From NCBI GenBank assembly GCA_020630575.1, contig JAHDBD010000009.1:62001-126000 (forward strand): a stretch of DNA of 64,000 bases. The letters run 5' to 3'. Of this stretch, positions 18,376 through 26,689 are shown in pieces (within the stretch, counting starts at the first letter, position 1; every line of letters starts with the position of its first letter). The notes beneath the pieces are model-generated. The model was not told the origin of the DNA. It did not search any database and saw only the letters and a list, made by a program, of their open reading frames with translations. Both the position numbers and the translations under genes were made by a program. The DNA is from Bernardetia sp. GTDB taxonomy: Bacteria; Bacteroidota; Bacteroidia; Cytophagales; Bernardetiaceae.

Positions 18376-18485
18376 CTTTAGATAAAGACAAAACAAAAAA
18401 CATTTTTACTCATTAAAGCTACTATGTTTTATTTTTTACTGAAAAAATAAAAATAGTTTATCAGCTCAAAAAAAAATAAAAAACA

Positions 18486-18516
18486 CTTGTTAAACTATTT
18501 TTTTTTTGCACCTTTG
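18486..18516 (+). promoter_or_regulatory. Bacteroidota-type promoter of a candidate ncRNA
   Basis: CTTG (18486-18489), a spacer of exactly 19 bases, then CACCTTTG (18509-18516). This fits TTG-N19-TAnnTTTG except that the first base of the -7 element is C. Transcription should begin near 18521. No long ORF follows before the terminator at 18708-18745. Confidence 0.6.
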
Positions 18517-18520
18517 TAAT

Positions 18521-18745
18521 AGTTATGAAAAACAAATTAAATTTGTTTTTCTACTTTGCTTAGAATCAAATGGAAAGCAAAAGATATTTAATTAGAAGAT
18601 TCGGTTTAATCACTCAATTTACAATTTTTCTTTGTTAATTGTTTTATCAATTTTAGCGCACGCCAATCATTTAATTTTTATCTAAGCCTCCAAAGCTGAT
18701 AAAACAGAAAAGGCTATCTTCTTACGAAGAATAGCCTTTTTTTTA
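18521..18745 (+). ncRNA. Candidate non-coding RNA (about 225 nt), family not identified
   Basis: The stretch from a well-formed promoter to a strong terminator has no ORF longer than 12 codons (MKNKLNLFFYFA at 18525) and contains several stems: GAAAAACAAAT with ATTTGTTTTTC (about 18528-18552), TTTGCTT with AAGCAAA (about 18555-18582), ACAATT with AATTGT (18621-18642) and a long-range GTTTTATCA with TGATAAAAC (18641-18649 with 18697-18705; its last bases overlap the previous stem, so the two compete). I could not match it to 6S, SRP, RNase P or tmRNA by eye. It lies between the convergent antiporter gene and an unknown gene. Alternatively it is a leader-peptide attenuator whose downstream gene has been lost. 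Confidence 0.45.
18708..18745. terminator. Terminator (ncRNA candidate and/or convergent gene)
   Basis: AAAAGGCTAT pairs with ATAGCCTTTT and the stem continues TCTT/AAGA after a small bulge; the plus strand continues in a T run. It serves the plus-strand transcript and may also stop the gene ending at 18759. Confidence 0.8.
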
Positions 18746-18758
18746 TGCCCTATAATTG

Positions 18759-19232
18759 TTATATATCTTTAATCCTCTGATATGATTTTATTTGGTAATC
18801 TTCGCTTATGACATATCTTTTTTGAAAATCTTTAAATTCTAATTCATTACAAATACATAAACCTATAGGAATGCCAATAGGACGATAGTTAATTTCTGTA
18901 AGATAGATCCCATTACTTAATTTTAAAACTAATGATTTATCATCATCTATCTCATCCATATAGTAACAAAGATAAATATCTTCTATCTTTTGTCTTAGTA
19001 GTTTTTTCTTCTCCTGCTCTTCTATTTCTTTTCCTTTATCAAATTGTTCATTAAAATATGTTATATTAGATTCATTTAAGTAGTAAACAATCTCATCACA
19101 ATTAGATAAAGAAAATATGGTATTATCTTCTAACTTAATATAAGAATGAAATTTTTGTAATCCATTTTCTTGAAAATACTCATACTTTATATGGAATATA
19201 GTTTTACCGATAAGATTCAAAAGCAATAACAT
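18759..19232 (-). CDS. Conserved-looking protein of unknown function
   Basis: 157 residues, no signal peptide beyond a mildly hydrophobic start (MLLLLNLIGKTIF), with acidic and Lys-rich middle parts (EIEEQEKKKLLRQKIED). The C-terminal part has an alternating strand pattern ending in a Gly/Ile-rich turn (LSNGIYLTEINYRPIGIPIGL). Its shape recalls small immunity or SMI1/SUKH-like proteins, but no motif fixes this. It follows pepA on the same strand by 9 bases and is probably cotranscribed with it. Function unknown. Confidence 0.6.
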   Translation of the reverse strand: MLLLLNLIGKTIFHIKYEYFQENGLQKFHSYIKLEDNTIFSLSNCDEIVYYLNESNITYFNEQFDKGKEIEEQEKKKLLRQKIEDIYLCYYMDEIDDDKSLVLKLSNGIYLTEINYRPIGIPIGLCICNELEFKDFQKRYVISEDYQIKSYQRIKDI

Positions 19233-19241
19233 ATAAAGGAT

Positions 19242-20699
19242 TTAAGAAAATTGCTCTATTAAGAAATGATACAGGAGGCGTACACCTGTTCCTGTTCCAT
19301 TTTTACCCCTATAACTAGACGATTTCATAAGATAAGCTGGCGCAGCTATATCCATGTGAATCCAATCATAATCTACAAAATGTTCTAAAAACTTTCCTGC
19401 AACGATTGCTCCTGCAAAACTTCCTCCCACATTTTTAATATCAGCTACATCAGATTTTAAATAATCTTTGTACTCGTTCCATAAAGGAAATTCTACCAAA
19501 CGCTCGTAAGTTTCTCTTCCACTTTTTTCTAAAGCTCTTTTCAATACTTCATCTGTATTACCCATAAAAACAGTACCTTCTTCACCTATCGCACGCACTG
19601 CACTTCCTGTAAGAGTTGCTAAGTCAATAACTAACTCTGGAGCTAATTCTTTTGCATAATCTAAAGCGTCAGCCATAATGAGTCTCCCTTCTCCGTCTGT
19701 GTTGGTGATTTCTACAGTTGCGCCACTTCGCATCGTAATTACATCCCCTGGAACTAATCCTTGATTACTAATTGAATTATCTGTAATAGGCAAAAGTCCG
19801 ACAACATATAATGGAATATTATTTTTAGCAAGTGCATAAATAAGTCCTACCACACTGGCAGAACCTCCCATGTCTGACTTCATAATTTCTAAGGCAGCGG
19901 TTGAAATTTTGATATTTGCACCTCCAATATCAAAAGTTACTCCTTTTCCTACCAAAACAATAGGTGTATCATTGGTAGCATCTTTTGGAGAATAAATGAG
20001 TTTGGCAAAAATGGCATCTTCATGACTAGCTTGCGAAACGCCTAAAATACCTCCCATTTTTTCAGCTTCTATACGCTCTTTATTCCAAATTTCGGTTTCA
20101 AAACCTGCTTCTTTTCCTAATTCTTCTATTTTTTGTCCGTATATAGAGGGCTTCTTAAAATTTGGAGGGTCATTTACCAAATCTCTTGTTAGCCAAACAG
20201 CATCACAAAGTGTGGTCAGTTTTTCTAACTCTTCTTGTTCGATAGTTTCTGTTTCACTTGAGAAAACTACTTCTACCTGCAAAGTATCTCTAAAATAGTC
20301 CTCTGAATTTCCTTTTTTCTCATAATTATAACTTCCTAAATTCAAACCTTCTAAAAAGCAGAGAATACTTTCTTTACTCAAAATAGCATCAGCAAAAACT
20401 TGTAACTTATTAATAGAATGAGTTTTGATAAGCTGTGCCACTAAATGCCCTTGATTACGCATTTTTTCTTTATGAACATAATTTTCCTGTATTGGGGCAA
20501 GATAAGGAACTGCAAAAACTACTTGATTATCTAAGAAAACAGTAGTTGGGATTTGCTCCTTTTCAAAATAATTTACTAATGAAGAAATAGGAAAATTATC
20601 TAAAAATGTAGAAGGAAGATTGTCAAAATTTTCTCCTAGTAAATAAATACAAGGAGTAGATTCTGAAAGATGCTCACGAACAGTAAAAAAAATTTGCAT
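19242..20699 (-). CDS. pepA: Leucyl aminopeptidase (M17 family)
   Basis: Cytosolic two-metal aminopeptidase that removes N-terminal residues from peptides. 485 residues, as usual for M17. The C-terminal catalytic domain shows GKGVTFDIGGANIK near 248 (metal-binding Lys and Asp), KSDMGGSASV near 275, NTDGEGRLIMADALDYA near 336 (metal ligands Asp and Glu plus the catalytic Arg) and IDLATLTGS after it. The more variable N-terminal domain occupies the first 165 residues. It precedes a small unknown gene and is divergent from nothing: rpiB lies upstream on the same strand, 110 bases away. Confidence 0.95.
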   Translation of the reverse strand: MQIFFTVREHLSESTPCIYLLGENFDNLPSTFLDNFPISSLVNYFEKEQIPTTVFLDNQVVFAVPYLAPIQENYVHKEKMRNQGHLVAQLIKTHSINKLQVFADAILSKESILCFLEGLNLGSYNYEKKGNSEDYFRDTLQVEVVFSSETETIEQEELEKLTTLCDAVWLTRDLVNDPPNFKKPSIYGQKIEELGKEAGFETEIWNKERIEAEKMGGILGVSQASHEDAIFAKLIYSPKDATNDTPIVLVGKGVTFDIGGANIKISTAALEIMKSDMGGSASVVGLIYALAKNNIPLYVVGLLPITDNSISNQGLVPGDVITMRSGATVEITNTDGEGRLIMADALDYAKELAPELVIDLATLTGSAVRAIGEEGTVFMGNTDEVLKRALEKSGRETYERLVEFPLWNEYKDYLKSDVADIKNVGGSFAGAIVAGKFLEHFVDYDWIHMDIAAPAYLMKSSSYRGKNGTGTGVRLLYHFLIEQFS

Positions 20700-20810
20700 A
20701 AAATAAAGTAATGAAAAAATGTGTGTTGTTTAAGACAAATGAAAACAACTTACAATTAAAAGTTTTTTTAAGTTGCACAGACTTTATAGCCTATATGATT
20801 ATACTAGAAA

Positions 20811-21239
20811 TTAACAAGAAATTTTTTCTACTCTTGTTTGATGTCTCCCTCCTTCAAATTCTGTTTTTAAGAAGGTTTCAACCATTTTTTGAGCTAGTTC
20901 TTGCGTTACAAAACGAGCAGGAATACAAATTACATTTGCATTATTATGCTGACGAGCAAGAGCTGCTAGTTCTTCATTCCAACAAATGGCAGCACGAATA
21001 TCAGCATGTTTATTGGCACTCATAGCAATTCCGTTTCCACTTCCACAAATCAAAATCCCTAATTCAGTTTCGTTACTAGTTACAGAGTTTGCTAATGGGT
21101 GTGCAAAATCAGGATAATCTACTGAATCTGAACTATCTGTTCCAAAATTTTTGACCTCATGACCTAAATTAGTCAGATAGTTTTGTAAGAATTTTTTGTA
21201 TTCAGTTCCTGCGTGGTCGTTGGCAATTGAAATTTTCAT
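20811..21239 (-). CDS. rpiB: Ribose-5-phosphate isomerase B
   Basis: Interconverts ribose 5-phosphate and ribulose 5-phosphate in the pentose phosphate pathway (LacAB/RpiB family). The start is placed at ATG 21239 because MKISIANDHAGTEYK matches the usual N terminus; the open frame extends 15 codons further upstream but that part has no family similarity. The 142-residue protein has NDHAG (phosphate binding), the LICGSGNGIAMSANK loop with the catalytic Cys, and RAAICWNEELAALARQHNNANV. It lies upstream of pepA on the same strand. Confidence 0.93.
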   Translation of the reverse strand: MKISIANDHAGTEYKKFLQNYLTNLGHEVKNFGTDSSDSVDYPDFAHPLANSVTSNETELGILICGSGNGIAMSANKHADIRAAICWNEELAALARQHNNANVICIPARFVTQELAQKMVETFLKTEFEGGRHQTRVEKISC

Positions 21240-21459
21240 TGAAAAAGGGTAATCTTTTATAAGAGTTTTTAGTATAAAGCACAAATAAATATATAATTCT
21301 CAAAAATACGGATTTTTAAATAAGTAGAAACTATCCAAAATTATATTTTTCTATAAAAAGATAAAAAATTATTTATTTTAAACCATAAAATCGTTTTGAA
21401 GTTATAATAAATAGAATGAATCAGTAAAACATTTTAAGAATAATAAAAACGATAATTTA

Positions 21460-22695
21460 ATGAACGCATCTCAAATCCTAATTCTTATCATTGCTATTTT
21501 AGTAGGCGATTTTTTATTAGAAAATTTTTTAGAATGGCTTAATTCTCAAAATCAACCTGCTCATTTGCCTAATCAGTTTTCAGATATTTACACGGAAGAT
21601 GAGTATCAAAAATCAAAAGCCTATAAGAAAGCAAATACAGCTTTTTCTTTGATTAGTAACTCTGTGAGTTTTATTCTTACACTTATATTTTTAATTACTG
21701 GTTCGTTTGGCTGGTTGAGCGAACTCTTAGAAGTTTATTTTCAAAATCCTATTTGGCACGCTCTTGCTTTTTTTGCAGTGGTTACGATAGCTTCTTCTCT
21801 TTTAGGATTGCCTTTTTCATTGTATCAAACTTTTGTTATTGAGGAGAAATTTGGATTTAACAAAACGACTAAAAAATTATTTATTACAGATAAGTTAAAA
21901 GGTCTTTTGCTTGGTGCAATAGTAGGAGGAATTATAGGTTATGTTCTTTTATATCTTGTTTTAGAAATTGGCAAAAACTTTTGGATTTACTTTTGGGTAA
22001 TAATTACCGTTTTTTCTATTGGAATGCAGTTTTTTTATGCATCCTTAATAATGCCACTCTTCAACAAACTGACGCCTTTAGAAGATGGACAACTTAGGGA
22101 ATCTATTGAAGAATATGCAGGTAGTGTTTATTTTCCTCTTCAAAATATTTTTGTAATTGATGGTTCAAAACGCTCTACAAAAGCAAATGCCTTTTTTATG
22201 GGATTTGGAAAGCAGAAAAAAGTTGTTTTTTATGATACCATTTTAGAAAAACATAGTACAGAAGAACTAGTAGCTATTTTTGCTCACGAAGTAGGACATT
22301 ATAAAAAGAATCATATTCCTCAAACTATGGCAATATCTATTGCACAAACAGGACTTACGCTTTTTATCTTGGCACAAATTATTTTTAGTAAAGAAATTTC
22401 TCTCGCATTAGGTGCAAACGAATGGCAAATTCACTTAAATATGATTGCATTTGGTTTTCTTTATTCGCCTATTTCTACGATTACAAGTATTTTATTTAAT
22501 ATTTTTTCTCGTAAAAACGAATATGAAGCTGATAATTATGCCAAAGAAACGTATGGCAGCAAACCTCTTGCAACAGCACTCAAAAAACTTTCTGCAGACT
22601 CACTTTCCAATCTTACGCCACACCCTTGGTACGTATTTTTTAAATATTCACATCCACCACTTAGTGAGCGTTTGAAGGCAATGGGAGAAGGATAA
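21460..22695 (+). CDS. Ste24-like M48 family metallopeptidase
   Basis: 411-residue multi-pass zinc protease of the CAAX prenyl protease 1 (Ste24) type. It starts with a signal-anchor-like helix, followed by an M48 N-terminal membrane domain containing LGLPFSLYQTFVIEEKFGFN, a typical Ste24 segment. The zinc site is HEVGH near residue 276 with the third ligand Glu in KNEYEADNYA near 352. About six to seven transmembrane helices are visible. Bacterial Ste24 homologues are believed to act in membrane-protein quality control rather than prenyl processing. Single gene. Confidence 0.93.
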   Translation: MNASQILILIIAILVGDFLLENFLEWLNSQNQPAHLPNQFSDIYTEDEYQKSKAYKKANTAFSLISNSVSFILTLIFLITGSFGWLSELLEVYFQNPIWHALAFFAVVTIASSLLGLPFSLYQTFVIEEKFGFNKTTKKLFITDKLKGLLLGAIVGGIIGYVLLYLVLEIGKNFWIYFWVIITVFSIGMQFFYASLIMPLFNKLTPLEDGQLRESIEEYAGSVYFPLQNIFVIDGSKRSTKANAFFMGFGKQKKVVFYDTILEKHSTEELVAIFAHEVGHYKKNHIPQTMAISIAQTGLTLFILAQIIFSKEISLALGANEWQIHLNMIAFGFLYSPISTITSILFNIFSRKNEYEADNYAKETYGSKPLATALKKLSADSLSNLTPHPWYVFFKYSHPPLSERLKAMGEG

Positions 22696-22738
22696 ATAAA
22701 TGTAAAACAGTGTCAAAACCCTGTTCAATTTATAATTC

Positions 22739-22768
22739 TGCCATCGTCGGTGTCCCCACTGACGATAG
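22739..22768. repeat. Palindromic repeat family member
   Basis: ATCGTCGGTG pairs with CACTGACGAT around TCCC (one mismatch). It shares GTCGGTGTC and the TGCC edge with the copy at 29584-29611. It sits 44 bases after the M48 protease stop. A short stem AACAG/CTGTT with AAAACC in its loop precedes it at 22706-22725. Confidence 0.6.
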
Positions 22769-22827
22769 TAAAACACAAATAAACTTACGTTACCCTGTAC
22801 TTACCATACCGTTTTAATTTCTCTACA

Positions 22828-23379
22828 ATGATAATAAAAAAAACAATTTTATTTCTTTTATTTTTATTTTTTGTATCCTCATTTTCAGAAGCACAAGTTC
22901 CACAAAACAATACTTTTAAAACAAAGGCAGATTATTATGAGCATCAACTTCAAGTAAAAAAAGGATTGAAAGATTGGTTTAATTATAATCCTTTGGAAGA
23001 AGATAATACCACTTTACAACTAAAACTTTTGTTAGAATCCTATTTAATGGCGTGGATAAATGGTGCACCTCATATCAATTTAATTATAGATGGTAAAATA
23101 GAAGGAGAAATGCTTTCAGATAAAAAATTTGACTACTCAAAAGAATTATTATTGTCCATGATATTTTCAAAAGTTACTTATTTATTGGAAAATAAAGAAG
23201 CAGAAAGCACAGATTTTGAGACAAATTTAGCTGGTGTAAAAGGAATGCTTTTGACTTATAAAAAGATAAAATCTCAAACAAAAAATAAGAAAAAACACAG
23301 AACTGATTCTATGGAAGAGTATTTAGACTGGGAAAAAGATGGAAAACTAGAAGAAGAAATAGAAAAAATTCTAAATTAA
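22828..23379 (+). CDS. Secreted protein of unknown function
   Basis: 183 residues with a clear signal peptide (KKTILFLLFLFFVSSFSEAQ, cleavage expected after SEAQ or SFSEA). The mature part is helical and charged, with a central helix pair (LLLESYLMAWINGAPHINLIIDGKI is its most distinctive region, about 71-95) and a Lys-rich C terminus (KSQTKNKKKHR) ending in acidic residues. No family recognised. It lies between the M48 protease gene and the enoyl-CoA hydratase gene, which has its own promoter, so it is probably monocistronic. Confidence 0.65.
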   Translation: MIIKKTILFLLFLFFVSSFSEAQVPQNNTFKTKADYYEHQLQVKKGLKDWFNYNPLEEDNTTLQLKLLLESYLMAWINGAPHINLIIDGKIEGEMLSDKKFDYSKELLLSMIFSKVTYLLENKEAESTDFETNLAGVKGMLLTYKKIKSQTKNKKKHRTDSMEEYLDWEKDGKLEEEIEKILN

Positions 23380-23435
23380 ATAATTGATAAACTATAAATA
23401 TAAAGTCAAAAAACAAAATCGATTAAACCAATTAA

Positions 23436-23466
23436 TTGTGAATCCGTGTCAAACTTCTTACCTTTG
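23436..23466 (+). promoter_or_regulatory. Promoter of the enoyl-CoA hydratase gene
   Basis: TTG at 23436-23438, a 20-base spacer, then TACCTTTG at 23459-23466, a near-perfect Bacteroidota promoter. The start of transcription should be near 23471, giving a leader of about 70 bases before the ATG at 23542. Confidence 0.7.
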
Positions 23467-23541
23467 ACCCTAACTAATCTCACTAGAAATCACAATAAAA
23501 TTGAATAGTTGAATTTATAAAACTATTTGAAAAATAATTAT

Positions 23542-24318
23542 ATGGAATACAAAAACTTACTTTTGACGCTCTCTGATGGAATTTTGAAAATTACTATAAA
23601 TAGAGAAAGTAAATTAAATGCTCTCAACATCGAAACGATGGAGGAAATTGATAAAGCGTTTACTCGTGCCTACGATGACAAAGAAGTAAAATCAGTTCTG
23701 ATAACAGGAGCAGGCAATAAAGCATTTGTAGCAGGAGCTGATATTTCAGAAATTGCAGAAATCAATGAAATGAATGCTCGTAAATTTGCTGAGCGTGGAC
23801 AAGAAATATTCTTAAAAATAGAAAACTGTCCTAAGCCTGTTGTAGCAGCTGTTAATGGTTTTGCTCTTGGTGGAGGTTGTGAACTTGCTATGGCTTGTCA
23901 TATCCGTATCGCTTCAGAAAATGCTAAATTTGGACAACCTGAAGTTAACTTAGGAATTATTCCTGGTTATGGAGGAACACAGCGTTTGCCTATCTACATT
24001 GGTCGTTCGAAAGCAATGGAACTTCTCATGACAGGTGATATGATTGATGCAAAAATGTCTCTTTCTCTCGGACTTGTAAATCATGTAGTTGCTTCTCATG
24101 AAGTAGTAGAAAAAGCTGAAGAGCTCCTTCAAAAATTGAATAAAAAAGCTCCTATTGCTTTGGGACAAATTATTGAAAGCGTAAATTCGGTGTATCGTCC
24201 AGAAGATGGTTACCAAACAGAAGCAAATGCCTTTGCTAATTGTTGTCGTTCAGAAGATTTTAAAGAAGGAACAAGTGCATTTTTAGAAAAAAGAAAAGCG
24301 AACTTTGAAGGAAAATAA
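23542..24318 (+). CDS. Enoyl-CoA hydratase/isomerase family protein
   Basis: Crotonase-fold enzyme, probably hydrating 2-enoyl-CoA in fatty-acid or amino-acid degradation. The start is placed at ATG 23542 (MEYKNLLLTLSDG), since the five codons before it begin with TTG and add no similarity. Landmarks: GAGNKAFVAGADISEI (CoA/oxyanion region), ALGGGCELAMACHI and EVNLGIIPGYGGTQRL with the two catalytic Glu positions of hydratases. The length of 258 residues is typical. No beta-oxidation partner genes are adjacent; alternatives within the family are 3-hydroxybutyryl-CoA dehydratase or methylglutaconyl-CoA hydratase. Confidence 0.9.
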   Translation: MEYKNLLLTLSDGILKITINRESKLNALNIETMEEIDKAFTRAYDDKEVKSVLITGAGNKAFVAGADISEIAEINEMNARKFAERGQEIFLKIENCPKPVVAAVNGFALGGGCELAMACHIRIASENAKFGQPEVNLGIIPGYGGTQRLPIYIGRSKAMELLMTGDMIDAKMSLSLGLVNHVVASHEVVEKAEELLQKLNKKAPIALGQIIESVNSVYRPEDGYQTEANAFANCCRSEDFKEGTSAFLEKRKANFEGK

Positions 24319-24346
24319 TCTTTATTTATTCCTCAAACTATAAAAA

Positions 24347-24384
24347 TTTTCTTCGGTCTATGTTTTACATCTGACCGAAGAAAA
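24347..24384. terminator. Bidirectional terminator
   Basis: TTTTCTTCGGTC pairs perfectly with GACCGAAGAAAA (12 bases) between the convergent enoyl-CoA hydratase and thioredoxin-like genes. Confidence 0.8.
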
Positions 24385-24404
24385 TTAATTAAATCTACAT
24401 TTTT

Positions 24405-25037
24405 TTATTTTTTGTTTAATAGCTCTGCTAGTTCATTTTGTGTATGCTGTGTTTTGTCTTTTGCATACCAACCGTGAAGAGATTCTGCAAAACCCTTAAA
24501 ATCCTCTAGTTCTGGATTTTGTCTTACTCTTTCTTTATATTCTACGACTAACTTTTGTGCTTCGGCTGGTCTTGCTCCCCACGAATTAAGAATTTTCAAT
24601 TGTTTGTCTTTTTCTTCTTCGACAAAAATAAGTTTTGGAATTGCCCTTCCACCATTAGTTAAAAACTCATCTATCAAATCTGGATTTTCATCTCTCAAAA
24701 GAAAACGAATTTCTAGTTTTTCGCCTGCTTCTTCTGCAATTTTATTCATAACAGGTACAATTTGAGCAGCATCTCCACACCAACTCTCTGTCAAAACGAT
24801 CCAATAATATTTTTCATTTGATGAAATAGTAGCTAAAGCATTTTTGACATTCTCGTTTACTTTTGTGGTCTTGTCAAGCCTGTTCATACGATACATATTT
24901 GTATTCGTATATTCCAATATTTCTGGACGATTATCGCCATTTGTGGTTGTTCCTTTTTCTAAAAGCTCTTGTCCAAGTGTTCTGTATTCTTGGTACGAAA
25001 GAGATTTTTCTAAATAGCCTTTATCTAAATATTCCAT
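24405..25037 (-). CDS. Thioredoxin-fold protein
   Basis: 210 residues. The core from about residue 75 has the thioredoxin layout: a strand (YYWIVLTESWCGDAAQIVP), then EIRFLLRDENPDLIDEFL, a cis-Pro segment (AIPKLIFVEE) and WG. The active site is WCGDAAQ, so only one Cys remains of the usual CxxC; such proteins may act as monothiol or peroxiredoxin-like proteins rather than disulfide reductases. No signal peptide, so cytoplasmic. Single gene, convergent with the enoyl-CoA hydratase gene. Confidence 0.8.
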   Translation of the reverse strand: MEYLDKGYLEKSLSYQEYRTLGQELLEKGTTTNGDNRPEILEYTNTNMYRMNRLDKTTKVNENVKNALATISSNEKYYWIVLTESWCGDAAQIVPVMNKIAEEAGEKLEIRFLLRDENPDLIDEFLTNGGRAIPKLIFVEEEKDKQLKILNSWGARPAEAQKLVVEYKERVRQNPELEDFKGFAESLHGWYAKDKTQHTQNELAELLNKK

Positions 25038-25251
25038 AATGAGTAACGAATTTTTATTTTATATGAATAAATGTTGATATGTTTGTATATAAAGTAATAC
25101 GCAATAAGAGTATATTTTGTTTAGATAAATTTCACTGTCTTTTTTTCAGCAAAAGGTAATTATTTTGTACCTTATAAGTCCTAAAAAGTCAAAATTAGAA
25201 AAATAGGAAATCAATATTCAAAATAGCTAATCACCAAAATCAAATTTACTT

Positions 25252-26646
25252 ATGAACAATGACCAACAAAGAGAGTTTGTAGAAAAACTTTTAGCTGTTC
25301 AGCAAAAGCGACAAGACAAACCTCTTTCTAAAAATGAACAACAAGAAATAGCTGCTCAAATTGGTCTTTCAGATGCAGATTGGCAGGCTGTGCAAGAAAC
25401 CTACAAAGCTCATTTGTTGCGTGGACGTGGTTTTTTATCACATCAAAATTACGATGATGCCATTGCAGAGCTTGAGCAAGCCAATGTTTTAGATTATAAT
25501 TCGATAGATACAACAGCTACTTTGGCACAAGCACATTTTGAGCGTTTTAGAGAATATGCTGATAAAAAAGACAAAGAGGCTGCTATTTCATATAGCAAAA
25601 TTTGTTTGAATCAAAATCCTAGTCATAACCAATCCCTCAAGATAATTTCGGATTTGAAGCGCAAGCCACGAAAAATAAACACTCAAATAGTTACTAAAAG
25701 AAAATCTTTTATTGAGAGAAATCTATTTATAATCCTTCCTTTAATTATTGTATTTGGTATTTTAGCTTTCTTTTTTCTCAATTCTCCTAATAGAGTCAAA
25801 CAAGAAGACTTTCCTGTTGCAGAATCAATTGAAGAAGTAAATGTAAACGAAAAAATAGAAGAAATAAAAAAAGTAGCATCAGATTATCCTCCAAATAAAA
25901 ATATAGATTTTAATGCAAATGAATATGAAATCCCTATAGAAATTACAGACCCAAAGCTAAAAAACTTAGAATGGCAGACAGAAAGTGCGCTTGTCACCAA
26001 ATACAATGATAGTTATAAAGTAGAGTTAATTGGTGATTTTTTAGTCAAAAATGCCGAAATTAATCAGTTAAAAATAAAATTACAACTCTTTGATGATAAA
26101 GGAGAAATAATCATAACAACCTATGAAGAGGTGGTAAAGGAGTCAGATTTGACATTGCGAAAAGATGATTTGATTCCGTTTCAAGTTATGAAATATGAAA
26201 AAACAATAGCTCCAAATATTGCAAAAGTAGTAATATCATCTTCTGTGATAGAGCAAGAAGAGTTAAATAAAGCACTAACTTATGAACCTTCACCAAAAAT
26301 CCCAGTAACTTGGGCACAAAAACGACCTCAAAATACAGATATTCAGCTTAGAGAAAGACAAAGCAACTTTTCAGATGGCATACTTGGAGGTGGATTTCAT
26401 CGCATCACTTTAGAAATCGAAAATACAGGAAATACGTCTATTTCTCTTCTCAAATTCCAATTTAGTTGGTTTAATTCTGCTAAAAAATTATTAGGAACAG
26501 AAGTCAGATATGGTGTTTCGGGTTCTACTTCTAAGCTCAAACGCAATCAAATACGTGTTTTGAGTACAACTATGGCTGTTCCAAAAGTAAAAGAAGAAGA
26601 ATTATCAAAACTGACCTATCAAGTTGAAGTTATAGAAGTGAAATGA
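25252..26646 (+). CDS. TPR-like protein with one membrane anchor and a C-terminal beta domain
   Basis: 464 residues. The N-terminal cytoplasmic part (about 1-140) is helical and includes TPR-like repeats (GFLSHQNYDDAIAELEQAN near 62). A single transmembrane helix follows at about 160-182 (LFIILPLIIVFGILAFFFL). The rest is beta-rich: two immunoglobulin-like or FxLYD-like segments are suggested by LEWQTESALVTKYNDSYKV and ITLEIENTGNTSISLLKF. Exact family unknown. It shares a terminator with the convergent DUF3352-like gene. Possibly an envelope assembly or stress protein, but nothing fixes this. Confidence 0.65.
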   Translation: MNNDQQREFVEKLLAVQQKRQDKPLSKNEQQEIAAQIGLSDADWQAVQETYKAHLLRGRGFLSHQNYDDAIAELEQANVLDYNSIDTTATLAQAHFERFREYADKKDKEAAISYSKICLNQNPSHNQSLKIISDLKRKPRKINTQIVTKRKSFIERNLFIILPLIIVFGILAFFFLNSPNRVKQEDFPVAESIEEVNVNEKIEEIKKVASDYPPNKNIDFNANEYEIPIEITDPKLKNLEWQTESALVTKYNDSYKVELIGDFLVKNAEINQLKIKLQLFDDKGEIIITTYEEVVKESDLTLRKDDLIPFQVMKYEKTIAPNIAKVVISSSVIEQEELNKALTYEPSPKIPVTWAQKRPQNTDIQLRERQSNFSDGILGGGFHRITLEIENTGNTSISLLKFQFSWFNSAKKLLGTEVRYGVSGSTSKLKRNQIRVLSTTMAVPKVKEEELSKLTYQVEVIEVK

Positions 26647-26648
26647 TA

Positions 26649-26682
26649 AAAAAACGGCAATTCGTAAAAATTGCCGTTTTTT
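26649..26682. terminator. Bidirectional terminator
   Basis: AAAAAACGGCAATT pairs perfectly with AATTGCCGTTTTTT around a six-base loop, exactly between two convergent stop codons (26646 and 26690). Confidence 0.92.
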
Positions 26683-26689
26683 GTTTTTA

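Noticed and set aside
18525..18563. 12-codon leader-peptide-like ORF (MKNKLNLFFYFA)
   Set aside because: No regulated gene follows on the same strand and there is no run of one amino acid; more likely chance within the ncRNA candidate.
20711..21025. Plus-strand ORF of 104 codons
   Set aside because: Overlaps rpiB on the opposite strand and has no homology-like pattern.
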